Shown here piece after piece: positions 1 to 7,296 of a stretch of DNA of 40,300 nt. Position 1 is the stretch's first letter; each line of letters starts with the position of its first letter. The translations under genes were made by a program, and so were the position numbers. The stretch comes from Clostridioides difficile CD160 (GTDB lineage Bacteria; Bacillota; Clostridia; Peptostreptococcales; Peptostreptococcaceae): assembly GCF_000449425.2 (NCBI RefSeq), contig NZ_AVHW01000009.1, forward strand, positions 1 through 40,300, read 5' to 3'. The notes under the pieces were generated by a model that saw only the letters and a list, made by a program, of their open reading frames with translations, ran no database searches and was not told the DNA's origin.

Positions 1-165
1 TCATATAATTTCAAAATATAAAATAAAAATTAGAGATGTAAAATAAAAAATATGTATATATCAATAAAAAAATAAAAATAACAATAAAACTTTTAGATAT
101 TGTATTTTTTATTTAAAAAGTCATTCCTATATTATAAATATTAAATATAAAATTTAAGGATAAAA

Positions 166-197
166 AATAAACATTCCTAATTCTAGGAATGTTTATT
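166..197 (-). terminator. Rho-independent terminator of the PARP gene
   Basis: A perfect 14-bp inverted repeat (166-179 pairing with 184-197, 4-nt loop) begins 6 nt beyond the stop codon of the PARP gene. Read on the minus strand it is followed by a run of T. The 165 bases to its left are AT-rich and hold nothing I can identify. Confidence 0.85.
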
Positions 198-203
198 AAA
201 GAT

Positions 204-1556
204 TTAGTAATCTATTTTTTCTATCTCTACAATGTATCGTAATCTAATTTGATTAGTATTATAAACAATGAACTCTGTATTCTTTAAATAAGTACCTCTT
301 ACAGCTTTAACACTATTATATCCTATAGGAGGTTTTATAAATTGTGTTGGTTTATCTACTTCATACACATTACCTAATGCAACTTCAGCTATAAATAAAA
401 AAGCACTTTTATGTTTATTTGGTCTATTTTGCCATGTGCCAAAACTATATAAAGCTGATTTAGTACATTTACTAGCTGTATAAATTCCATTTCCAAACAT
501 TTGCCCACTTCTAACAACACCACTATCTACATGTTGTGGCAATTTAAGATAACTTGATAATATACCAACTAAGTTAGCATTTCTTGAACCATGAAAAAGA
601 TTAACTACATTTCCTACAGAAGAATTAAATTGAGGAGCATTTTTTTGTTTTATACGAAATGCACTTATAATTTTCAATTTAAAACTATGATTTGCTGCAT
701 GACTATTTTTAATCTTGGATTTAATATAGGACATTTCGTCAGAATTTTCTTTTACAGCTCTTATTAAACAATCCAACTTTTTATATTTCATATCTATATC
801 GGAAATGCTCATTACTGGTAATAATCTTAAGGCATCTTCATATAAATCTAATATATCCATTTCTTTTTTAATTCTATTTCTAGAGTTCAAAATCCAAGTA
901 TTTTCATCTCTTACATTAGATGATATTTTTCTTGGTATATACTTAAAATAGTATATACTTAATTCTCTCACCATTTTAATATTATTGTTTTCTAGTGCAT
1001 CCATTGTTTTCCTTAATATGTCTCTTCCTTTATTTATTCCTTGTACTCCTAAGTTACCTAATGGTTTTTTTATATCTGATTTTAAACTACCTGAAATTGA
1101 CAAGCTTACTGCTTGATTTGCTTCTTCATATATTTTACTTACAAAGTCTATTACTGCTGGAGATAAATCTGACTGTTTTGTATTAGTTGAATAGTTTATA
1201 TTCCCTAAAGAGTTTTTGTTGACTTTTGTTTTTGCAACTGTACTACCTACTGTAGTATTGGCCATATCTAATTGCACATATCCTTTTTGAATTTTTGAAG
1301 ATATTTTCTCTTCAAAAACATTTTTTGAATCTTGTAGATTCCTACAAGTTGTAGCTCTCTGTATACCTTTGCTGCCTATTCTACCATAATTAATAAAACA
1401 TCTGTACTCATCTGTATTATTCCTATGTATTTCAGCAATATAATATTTGTGCTTGTTTTCATTAGGCTCAAAAAAGTTTAATGTTACTTGTTCTAACACA
1501 TCATAGTTTTTTTTGTAAAAAGAATCTCCATTTATTGGATTAAAGTTTACTTGCAT
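204..1556 (-). CDS. Poly(ADP-ribose) polymerase (PARP): WGR, regulatory and catalytic domains
   Basis: This 450-aa protein should transfer ADP-ribose from NAD+ to protein or nucleic acid and release nicotinamide. Residues ~15-95 form a WGR-type DNA-binding domain (YGRIGSKG at 57-64). Residues ~130-270 match the helical PARP regulatory domain (PLGNLGVQGINKGRDIL at 165-181). Residues ~310-448 are the ART fold with the full H-Y-E triad: H322 in HGSR, Y359 in GNGIYTAS and E428 in LKNTEFIVY. The layout is that of eukaryotic PARP2/PARP3. I start it at ATG 1556, 9 nt after GAGGGAG; an in-frame TTG at 1580 lies upstream of that site. No signal peptide is present, so it acts in the cytoplasm or is an exported effector without a classical leader. 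Bacterial PARPs are uncommon; from memory one from a Clostridioides difficile isolate has been characterised. No macrodomain or PARG is visible nearby. Confidence 0.93.
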   Translation of the reverse strand: MQVNFNPINGDSFYKKNYDVLEQVTLNFFEPNENKHKYYIAEIHRNNTDEYRCFINYGRIGSKGIQRATTCRNLQDSKNVFEEKISSKIQKGYVQLDMANTTVGSTVAKTKVNKNSLGNINYSTNTKQSDLSPAVIDFVSKIYEEANQAVSLSISGSLKSDIKKPLGNLGVQGINKGRDILRKTMDALENNNIKMVRELSIYYFKYIPRKISSNVRDENTWILNSRNRIKKEMDILDLYEDALRLLPVMSISDIDMKYKKLDCLIRAVKENSDEMSYIKSKIKNSHAANHSFKLKIISAFRIKQKNAPQFNSSVGNVVNLFHGSRNANLVGILSSYLKLPQHVDSGVVRSGQMFGNGIYTASKCTKSALYSFGTWQNRPNKHKSAFLFIAEVALGNVYEVDKPTQFIKPPIGYNSVKAVRGTYLKNTEFIVYNTNQIRLRYIVEIEKIDY

Positions 1557-1882
1557 TTTAAAACACTCCCTCGATGTCAAAAATTTTAATTTTTTAGCTT
1601 AAATATTTCACCCTAATTTAATACAAAATTTTTAATAGAAATATTTTTTAAAAAAATTTAGTTTTTGTTAATCAAATTTTGTTTTATAATGCAGAATAAA
1701 TTTAATTTAATGTAAATTATGTTTTTTTTATGATGTTTGTAAAGTCAAAGCAACATATAATGTGAATATAGCCAAGAAATAACTTTATAAGCTTTTCAAA
1801 CAGGTCATAATGGTTTTTATAAGGGGATTATTTTCTAATGGCCTTAAAATGCCATTTATAGCATCAATATAAATAGTATAAT
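1557..1882. other. Intergenic region between the two ADP-ribosyltransferase-like genes
   Basis: These 326 bp are AT-rich and hold no ORF with a ribosome binding site. The only structure I see is a short inverted repeat, AATGGC/GCCATT with an 8-nt loop, near 1838-1857. It has no T run, so I do not call it a terminator. The region probably contains the promoter of the PARP gene, but I cannot pick one with confidence in such AT-rich DNA. Confidence 0.4.
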
Positions 1883-2671
1883 TCAATTTAATATAATTTT
1901 ATCAATAAGTCTTGCATTTTTTGTTATAACTTCTTTTTCCTTCCTTATATTTGTATAAGCTATGATATCTTTAATTTTAATTTTATACTTTGCAATTATT
2001 CCCCCATTTTTATCCCAACGAGTTGCAAAGAATTTTGCTTGGTCATATGATAATGTATAACTAAAACCATTTATATTTTTAGCTTTGCTTCCACGATAAG
2101 CTGTTATCTCATAATTTTCATCTATTTCATCTTGCAGTTTATAATAAATTTCTTTAGTAAATTCATCTTTTCTCTGGAGAAATAAATCTTCTAAAATATT
2201 AACTAACTGATAATAACAATTTGAATCTTCAATACTACAATAGACGTATAAGCCACACTCAAATAAAGATTTTATAGAAAAACAATTTTCGGATTCTAAA
2301 AAATTATCTATCATTAATTTATATTGTTGAAATAAATCTCTTTTGTTATTTAGAAATAATGCATGTGTAGCATCATCTTCTAACAATGATTCTTTGAAAG
2401 ATTCTTTTTTAGATAAATAAAGTTCTATTACTAAATTACATATCTCATTTTTCTTAGTATATATGATATTATCTATAGATGTAACTTCTTTATGTCCAAG
2501 CTTAAACATTATATAGCTAAAATCAATACTAAAGTAAATTTGTGTATCATAAACAGATATGTATGATAAAAATAAAAAAGTTTTATCAATAATTATATCT
2601 GCTGAAAAATCATCATTTATATAAAATTTATAAATTATAGTATCTTCTTTCTCTAAGAAAAATTCATTCAC
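1883..2671 (-). CDS. Putative R-S-ExE ADP-ribosyltransferase-like protein
   Basis: The protein has 262 aa from a GTG at 2671, which sits 7 nt after GGGAGG; an in-frame ATG at 2701 lies upstream of that site. The first ~180 residues are not recognised. The C-terminal ~80 residues follow the pattern of arginine-type ADP-ribosyltransferases: an arginine strand (AYRGS, R193), then GFSYTLS (S204), an aromatic AKFFATRW segment, and finally RKEKEVI with E245-x-E247. These are the expected R, S and ExE elements in the right order and spacing. Known members of the fold cleave NAD+ and modify a protein; the substrate here is unknown. There is no signal peptide. It lies between the PARP and ligase-like genes, behind a terminator, so it is probably its own transcription unit. 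The catalytic assignment rests on motifs alone. Confidence 0.6.
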   Translation of the reverse strand: MNEFFLEKEDTIIYKFYINDDFSADIIIDKTFLFLSYISVYDTQIYFSIDFSYIMFKLGHKEVTSIDNIIYTKKNEICNLVIELYLSKKESFKESLLEDDATHALFLNNKRDLFQQYKLMIDNFLESENCFSIKSLFECGLYVYCSIEDSNCYYQLVNILEDLFLQRKDEFTKEIYYKLQDEIDENYEITAYRGSKAKNINGFSYTLSYDQAKFFATRWDKNGGIIAKYKIKIKDIIAYTNIRKEKEVITKNARLIDKIILN

Positions 2672-2748
2672 TATATAACCTCCCAAATTTAAATATATCA
2701 TTATTAAAGCACATGCTATTACTTTAAAAAAGCCTTTACTTTACAAAA

Positions 2749-2793
2749 AAAAGATGATTTAATTTGATATATTTTCAGTTTAAATCATCTTTT
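2749..2793 (-). terminator. Rho-independent terminator after the ligase-like gene
   Basis: A perfect 14-bp inverted repeat (2749-2762 with 2780-2793, 17-nt loop) starts 4 nt past the stop codon of the ligase-like gene. On the minus strand it runs into eight consecutive T residues. It separates that gene from the ADP-ribosyltransferase-like gene downstream. Confidence 0.85.
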
Positions 2794-2797
2794 AATA

Positions 2798-3886
2798 TTA
2801 ATAAGTTGTACAAAATAATAATTGGCCATCCTTTGTTATAGGAATTATAATACTATTATCTATATATAAAAAACTAATAAAATCTTCTTTGTGTATATCG
2901 AGCATAAGAATATTGATAGGAGAATACAAGTTTATATACCTTACTAAGTCTTCATCAATTATCAAAGGTTGTATTTCTGCTATAGGAACAATTCCTTTTT
3001 TACTATAGCACCAAAACACATCCTTTATAATAGCAACATAGGATTTTACTTTCCAATAATCCATTTTAAGTAAGAAATTTAGAGCTGCACTTCCTTTTAT
3101 ATCATTAGATTTAATGAAAACACCATCGCTCTGATAATTATAGTAAGAAGCTTTCTTTTCAAATATGCTTAGTACATCTTTAAGACTCTCAATAAAAGTA
3201 TCTCTGTTTGTTTTCAGAGCTATAAAACATGGTATTTCAAAGCCATTACAAGTACAAAAAGCCTCTGTTTCATAAAAGGTATTAATCTCTGCTATATTGT
3301 CTACAACAAAGTTTAGGTAGTTGAGTATATTATTTCTTAATACATAAATGATTGCATCTGCAGGATTATCTATATTTTTATTTTTGTCTTTAATTTTTTT
3401 GAGTTTAGCATTAGAGATAGTTACATAACCATTTATAGTAAGTATATTTTGTGTATTTTTTATATTGTTTGGAATAATATCGCTCAAATAAGCCATCAAA
3501 GCGTGATATATATTTTTAAACTTTGTATTACAATCTACAAATAATCCTTTTTTATATATTAAACTAATATAAAATCCTTTCACCTTTAAACTATATATTA
3601 TTTCAATATCATATATAGGTAATAATCTTGAAACATTATTTATACATTTATCTGCTAGACTAGTTACAAAACTTAACTGTGTACTATTATTTCTTTTAGC
3701 ATAAAAACTTGAATTTAATATATTAAAGTAAGTTTTATACATATCATAATAATCATCATTTATTAGCTTAATATTTTCTTCATAGTAGCTATGTATATAT
3801 TTTTTTAGTTTCGACTCTAATGAGTCTAATAATAATTTATCTGTCAAATCAATAAAATTTAAATTAAAATAATCAATTAAATGCAT
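2798..3886 (-). CDS. Divergent, shortened NAD+-dependent DNA ligase-like protein
   Basis: The 362-aa protein follows the first half of bacterial LigA almost from end to end. Residues 31-50 align without gaps to the NMN-binding domain Ia (Y34, D44, Y47 and D48 in the places of E. coli LigA Y22, D32, Y35 and D36). NSTQLSFV (67-74) matches the SPTQRVG segment. SLKVKGFYISLIYKKG (99-114) matches KxDG, with the nucleophile-position lysine K101 kept but the Asp replaced by Lys. NIDNPADAIIYVLRN (171-185) matches NPRNAAAGSLRQ. SDGVFIKSND (253-262) matches DGVVIK. KKGIVPIAEIQPL (297-309) and the IIIPI near the end match the OB-fold GRTGxxTPVA and VIPxI. The TRGDG arginine and GE glutamate of LigA appear lost. 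The Zn finger, HhH and BRCT domains of the ~670-aa family are absent. It may be an NAD+ or nucleotide-binding relative rather than a working ligase. The ribosome binding site before the ATG is weak. Confidence 0.72.
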   Translation of the reverse strand: MHLIDYFNLNFIDLTDKLLLDSLESKLKKYIHSYYEENIKLINDDYYDMYKTYFNILNSSFYAKRNNSTQLSFVTSLADKCINNVSRLLPIYDIEIIYSLKVKGFYISLIYKKGLFVDCNTKFKNIYHALMAYLSDIIPNNIKNTQNILTINGYVTISNAKLKKIKDKNKNIDNPADAIIYVLRNNILNYLNFVVDNIAEINTFYETEAFCTCNGFEIPCFIALKTNRDTFIESLKDVLSIFEKKASYYNYQSDGVFIKSNDIKGSAALNFLLKMDYWKVKSYVAIIKDVFWCYSKKGIVPIAEIQPLIIDEDLVRYINLYSPINILMLDIHKEDFISFLYIDNSIIIPITKDGQLLFCTTY

Positions 3887-4019
3887 TAATTAAAATATTT
3901 AAGTCAAAATCTATAAATATCTATAAATATAGTTTTGATTAAAGGATTAGAAAAGTAATCTATTTTAAGATACCTATATTTTGGCTATTCTCCTTTCAGT
4001 ATTATTTAGTTATATAATT

Positions 4020-4433
4020 TTATTTATAACTGTTAATATAATATATAATAGTATTACAATAGAAACATTTTATGTAAGATATACTATATCCATCTAAAGT
4101 TAAATATTCAGGATTAAATATGCCTATACCTGAGTTGTTGCAACAATGCCTCCAATGTTTAGGTTTATCAGATAATCTTTCTATATTTTTTACATTAAGT
4201 ACTTTTTTAAAATGATTTTCAATATTAACATATCTAGTATTTCTATCTAAAAAGTTTTTAGCAATTCTAATTGCACGATTAATTGGCTGCATAGACTCTA
4301 TCATTTGTGTATGACCAGGTATAATAATTTTATATAAATTTTTTTCTTTATTAAGAAGTAAATCTACATATTCTCCATTACTTTTATTTAAAAATCTTAT
4401 ATTTCCACTTGCATTAATATACTTTTCTGTCAC
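4020..4433 (-). CDS. Orphan protein with possible C-terminal zinc knuckle
   Basis: I do not recognise this 137-aa protein. A GTG at 4433 lies about 5 nt after GGGGGGTGA and is preferred to the in-frame GTG at 4442, which abuts the site. The C-terminal 50 residues hold HWRHCC, then CFYC about 30 residues later; such His/Cys pairs could bind zinc. There is no signal peptide or membrane segment. It starts 21 nt after the 235-aa gene and precedes the ligase-like gene by 133 bp, so the three may be co-transcribed. Confidence 0.75.
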   Translation of the reverse strand: MTEKYINASGNIRFLNKSNGEYVDLLLNKEKNLYKIIIPGHTQMIESMQPINRAIRIAKNFLDRNTRYVNIENHFKKVLNVKNIERLSDKPKHWRHCCNNSGIGIFNPEYLTLDGYSISYIKCFYCNTIIYYINSYK

Positions 4434-4454
4434 TTCTATCACCCCCCTTTGTAT

Positions 4455-5162
4455 TTAATAAATGGTTATTGTAACAAAAGCACCAGTTTTAGAGGAAGCT
4501 ATTTGCAATGCTTGATAGATTTCTTTAGTTTTATTTTGATTTAATGTTTCAGTATTAAGATTAATTATATTCTCTTTATTATTTTCAATTATTTTTATAC
4601 CAAGTGTCTTTTTGTAAATTTTATTTTTTTTAATGAATCTAGTTAATATGTATTTCAAATCTAGCTTATATGCTGGATATTCTGACTCATTTAGCCTTAT
4701 TATATTTTTATCATTTGTACAAAAAGCTCCTAATATCAAAATATAATAATTATTTCTTCTTTTTAAATACTTAGATTTAAGTGTCAGCACAGAGTCTAAA
4801 AACTTATCAAATTTTATTTTTTCTTCTTCTTGAATAAGGTTGATTTTATCTATAAACTGTTTATCTATAGTTTCAGGAATAAGATAATTTACAGCATTTT
4901 TAAAATAATTTCTATTACATAATACAATTATTCCATTGCTAACATTGTATAATGTAATATCATTTGTTCCAGGACCAATAGCATTAACAACATCATTATA
5001 TTTCTCCTCATCTTTAATCAAATATCCCCAATTACCACCTATGCAAAAAGATTTTGCACAAATACCTATCGCTAATTGTTCTTTTTCAGGTAAATTTAAT
5101 AGTTTTTCTTCAGAAAACTGATTATTATAACTTTCTTTATCTTTGTATGTTAAATTGTTCAT
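4455..5162 (-). CDS. Hypothetical protein of the NAD+-linked accessory module
   Basis: This 235-aa protein is not recognised. It starts at ATG 5162, 7 nt after GAGAGGTG. It is soluble and mixed alpha/beta in character. The N-terminal half contains CIGGNWGYLI and NAIGPGTNDITLYNV, which look like a small alpha/beta domain, and the middle is charged and probably helical (about residues 105-140). It lies directly upstream of the His/Cys protein and is probably co-transcribed with it. Nothing in it points to a function. Confidence 0.75.
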   Translation of the reverse strand: MNNLTYKDKESYNNQFSEEKLLNLPEKEQLAIGICAKSFCIGGNWGYLIKDEEKYNDVVNAIGPGTNDITLYNVSNGIIVLCNRNYFKNAVNYLIPETIDKQFIDKINLIQEEEKIKFDKFLDSVLTLKSKYLKRRNNYYILILGAFCTNDKNIIRLNESEYPAYKLDLKYILTRFIKKNKIYKKTLGIKIIENNKENIINLNTETLNQNKTKEIYQALQIASSKTGAFVTITIY

Positions 5163-5344
5163 TAATATACACCTCTCATTTGTTTATAAGTTTTGCTTTG
5201 TAAAATCGTTTACTATCATCTAAATTCAAATAAAATCTCCATTTTTATTCATATTATCTCCTTTCATTAAAATAAGCTTATAAAATATATATTTTTATTT
5301 TGATAAATTGATTTTTTATATTATTCTAGATTATAAGTTGTATT

Positions 5345-6118
5345 TTATTTAGAATTAAAAATATCTGGGACTAAAATTTTTTGAGTTTTCATTTTATAAT
5401 TTTTATTTACATTGAAGAAAAATAAAAAATTTACATTTAAATCTTTTTGAAATTGTTTATATAATAGATGTAAACAATTTAGTACATTTTCAGAAATACC
5501 ATCACAATTTATTAAAAAAATACCTAAATGTTTTCCATGAATTATTAAAATATCTAGGAGCTTTAGCAACATATAGACATCATCTTCTTCAATATCATTT
5601 ATAGATTTTATAGGAGTATTTGTAATGGAGTTTATTATTTGTAAATGTCCATTTTGGAAACTATATATATAATTAAATTCTGACTTTAGTAAAGCAGCTA
5701 TAGCATTTGCAAGATTTTCTTTAAAAAGCTTCTTATTATTTAAAGATTTATTTTTTATTATGTTTATACTGCCATTATCAAGTAAGACTCCTTTAGCATA
5801 GAAGTTTTCTTCTCTTAATTCTTTTTTACTTAATATATAGATAGATGTTTTTAATTTAGAATAAGATAAATTCCACTTAACATTACATCTGTTTTTTTCA
5901 ATACTTCCAAAAGTTCCACAATCAATATTGATTCCACTTATATTGCCATATAAACAGTTTGACAAGCCTTTGAAGGTTGCTTCTAGTGCATTCATGTATA
6001 GATGCGTATTTTCTTGTGTATTACTTTTAAAAACAATTTCTATAGGCTTTTTATCTTTTGAATCAATATTAAATGATTTATTTTTTATATCATTTGCATA
6101 TTCAAATGTAAGTATCAT
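5345..6118 (-). CDS. Hypothetical protein of the NAD+-linked accessory module
   Basis: I do not recognise this 257-aa protein. ATG 6118 follows a weak GATGGTGA site; an in-frame TTG at 6136 is less likely. The C-terminal third has two hydrophobic strands, ILIIHGKHLGIFLINCDG and NVNFLFFFNVNK, around a helix. That arrangement would suit the distal half of a P-loop-like fold, but no Walker A loop is present, so this is only a hint. It is preceded by a terminator hairpin and begins a new transcription unit. Confidence 0.7.
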   Translation of the reverse strand: MILTFEYANDIKNKSFNIDSKDKKPIEIVFKSNTQENTHLYMNALEATFKGLSNCLYGNISGINIDCGTFGSIEKNRCNVKWNLSYSKLKTSIYILSKKELREENFYAKGVLLDNGSINIIKNKSLNNKKLFKENLANAIAALLKSEFNYIYSFQNGHLQIINSITNTPIKSINDIEEDDVYMLLKLLDILIIHGKHLGIFLINCDGISENVLNCLHLLYKQFQKDLNVNFLFFFNVNKNYKMKTQKILVPDIFNSK

Positions 6119-6591
6119 TTTATCACCATCTTTCAAGTTAATATTTTTTGTATAGTAATATACTAAAAATATAATTTAAAATTTAATAAAAAAAAATGAT
6201 AACTATTTTATCTAGTTATCATTTTTTTATTTTTTATATTTATTAATGATATAAAATTATCTTTTAATTTCTATTTTGTAATAAAAAACATGTAAAAGTA
6301 TAGAAATAATAAATCTATTTTTATAATCTATGCTCTAGAAACACATCATAAGAACGATTAAAATCACATTTAGAAGCCATAAATATTGTGAGTTTATATT
6401 TATCTATTAAATAATTGTTTTTCGATTTTTAAAAGTGATTAGAAAATAAAATGTATCATAAGTAATCTTATTGTATTTTGTGAAAATTTCGATAGTAATG
6501 ATTACATAGTCTCAAATAATATTTTTATCTATTTAAATTAATATGGGGCTTATTTTCTAAACTTATAAACTATAGAATATGCATTCATAAC
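6119..6591. other. Intergenic region carrying a terminator
   Basis: These 473 bp contain the hairpin at 6191-6228. Outside it I find no ORF with a convincing ribosome binding site, no tRNA and no clear repeat. A 19-codon reading frame at 6321-6380 was considered and rejected. The stretch from 6330 to 6510 is slightly less AT-rich than its surroundings and could hold a promoter or a small RNA, but nothing specific supports either. Confidence 0.4.
6191..6228 (-). terminator. Hairpin terminator upstream of the 257-aa gene
   Basis: A perfect 15-bp stem (6191-6205 with 6213-6227, 7-nt loop) has an A run on one side and a T run on the other, so it could work in both directions. It would end transcription coming from the 125-aa gene. 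Confidence 0.75.
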
Positions 6592-6969
6592 TTAAATATT
6601 AGACTGAAATACATACCCCTTTTGCACTCTTTTAAATATATCAATTATGAATATATACAAACTATCTTTTATTTCTTCTATGTAATCTATATTAGAATTG
6701 TTTTTTATAGACTCAAATATGGCAGATATTTCATTTAAAAAAGATATTTTAGGGTTTGATTCTTGATTATTATTTGTTATCTTCAACCAATATGATAAGG
6801 ATTCAGCAAATAATTTTAGATGTTCTTCTCTATCTTCACCTATTTTCTGATATTCGGGGTCTTTACTATGTATCTTTTTATTTGCAAAAACTGAATAGCT
6901 ACGAATTATTTCTTTAATTAAATTCTTTAAATCTTGCTCCATTTCTAGATTAAGTTCCAACTTTCCCAT
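6592..6969 (-). CDS. Small helical hypothetical protein
   Basis: This 125-aa protein starts at ATG 6969, 8 nt after GGAGGAG. It appears almost entirely helical and charged (EMEQDLKNLIKEIIRSYSVF near the N-terminus). It has no signal peptide and no transmembrane segment. I recognise no family. It is the first gene after the secretion locus terminator, with a long inverted repeat in its upstream region. Confidence 0.75.
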   Translation of the reverse strand: MGKLELNLEMEQDLKNLIKEIIRSYSVFANKKIHSKDPEYQKIGEDREEHLKLFAESLSYWLKITNNNQESNPKISFLNEISAIFESIKNNSNIDYIEEIKDSLYIFIIDIFKRVQKGYVFQSNI

Positions 6970-7067
6970 AATTAAATCTCCTCCTTGATTTTTTAGTACA
7001 ATTCTTAAATATATTTAATTGTTACTTGCAAAAATATTATTACATCTAAATCTAAAAAATTTTTATA

Positions 7068-7126
7068 GCGCTAAATAATATAAAATTCAAATAATATCTA
7101 AATTTAAATTTTATATTATTTAGCAC
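7068..7126. repeat. 20-bp inverted repeat with 19-nt spacer
   Basis: The arms 7068-7087 and 7107-7126 match at 19 of 20 positions. No T run follows on either strand, so this is not a classical terminator. It lies about 100 bp upstream of the 125-aa gene, where it could be an operator, a structured leader or the remnant of a small mobile element. Confidence 0.6.
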
Positions 7127-7257
7127 TATCTATGTTATGTTATATTTTATCATTTTTTATATTTTATCATCTTTTACATTATTTATACAATAATTTAATT
7201 AACAACTTAGTTAGAAAATAGTACTATAATAATAGTTTTTTTAGTAGTTATTTACAT

Positions 7258-7295
7258 AAAAAATATCAGGCATATAGCTATACCTGATATTTTTA
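7258..7295 (-). terminator. Terminator at the end of the secretion locus
   Basis: A 14-bp stem with one mismatch (7261-7274 with 7279-7292, loop TAGC) starts 5 nt after the stop codon of the 567-aa lipoprotein gene. It is followed on the minus strand by a T run. It marks the 3' end of the T4SS transcription unit. Confidence 0.85.
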
Positions 7296-7296
7296 T

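Larger units (their letters stand above)
6970..7296. other. Intergenic region between the secretion locus and the accessory module
   Basis: These 327 bp form the boundary between the T4SS genes and the accessory module. They hold a terminator at the right end (7258-7295) and a 20-bp inverted repeat at 7068-7126, both listed separately. No further gene is seen. Confidence 0.5.

Noticed and set aside
3902-3945. Imperfect inverted repeat around CTATAAATAT before the ligase-like gene
   Set aside because: Mismatches and low complexity make it no better than chance in such AT-rich DNA.
6321-6380. A 19-codon minus-strand frame (MASKCDFNRSY...), possibly the N-terminus of an IS200-like transposase
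   Set aside because: No ribosome binding site, too short, and no flanking transposase sequence or end structure was found.
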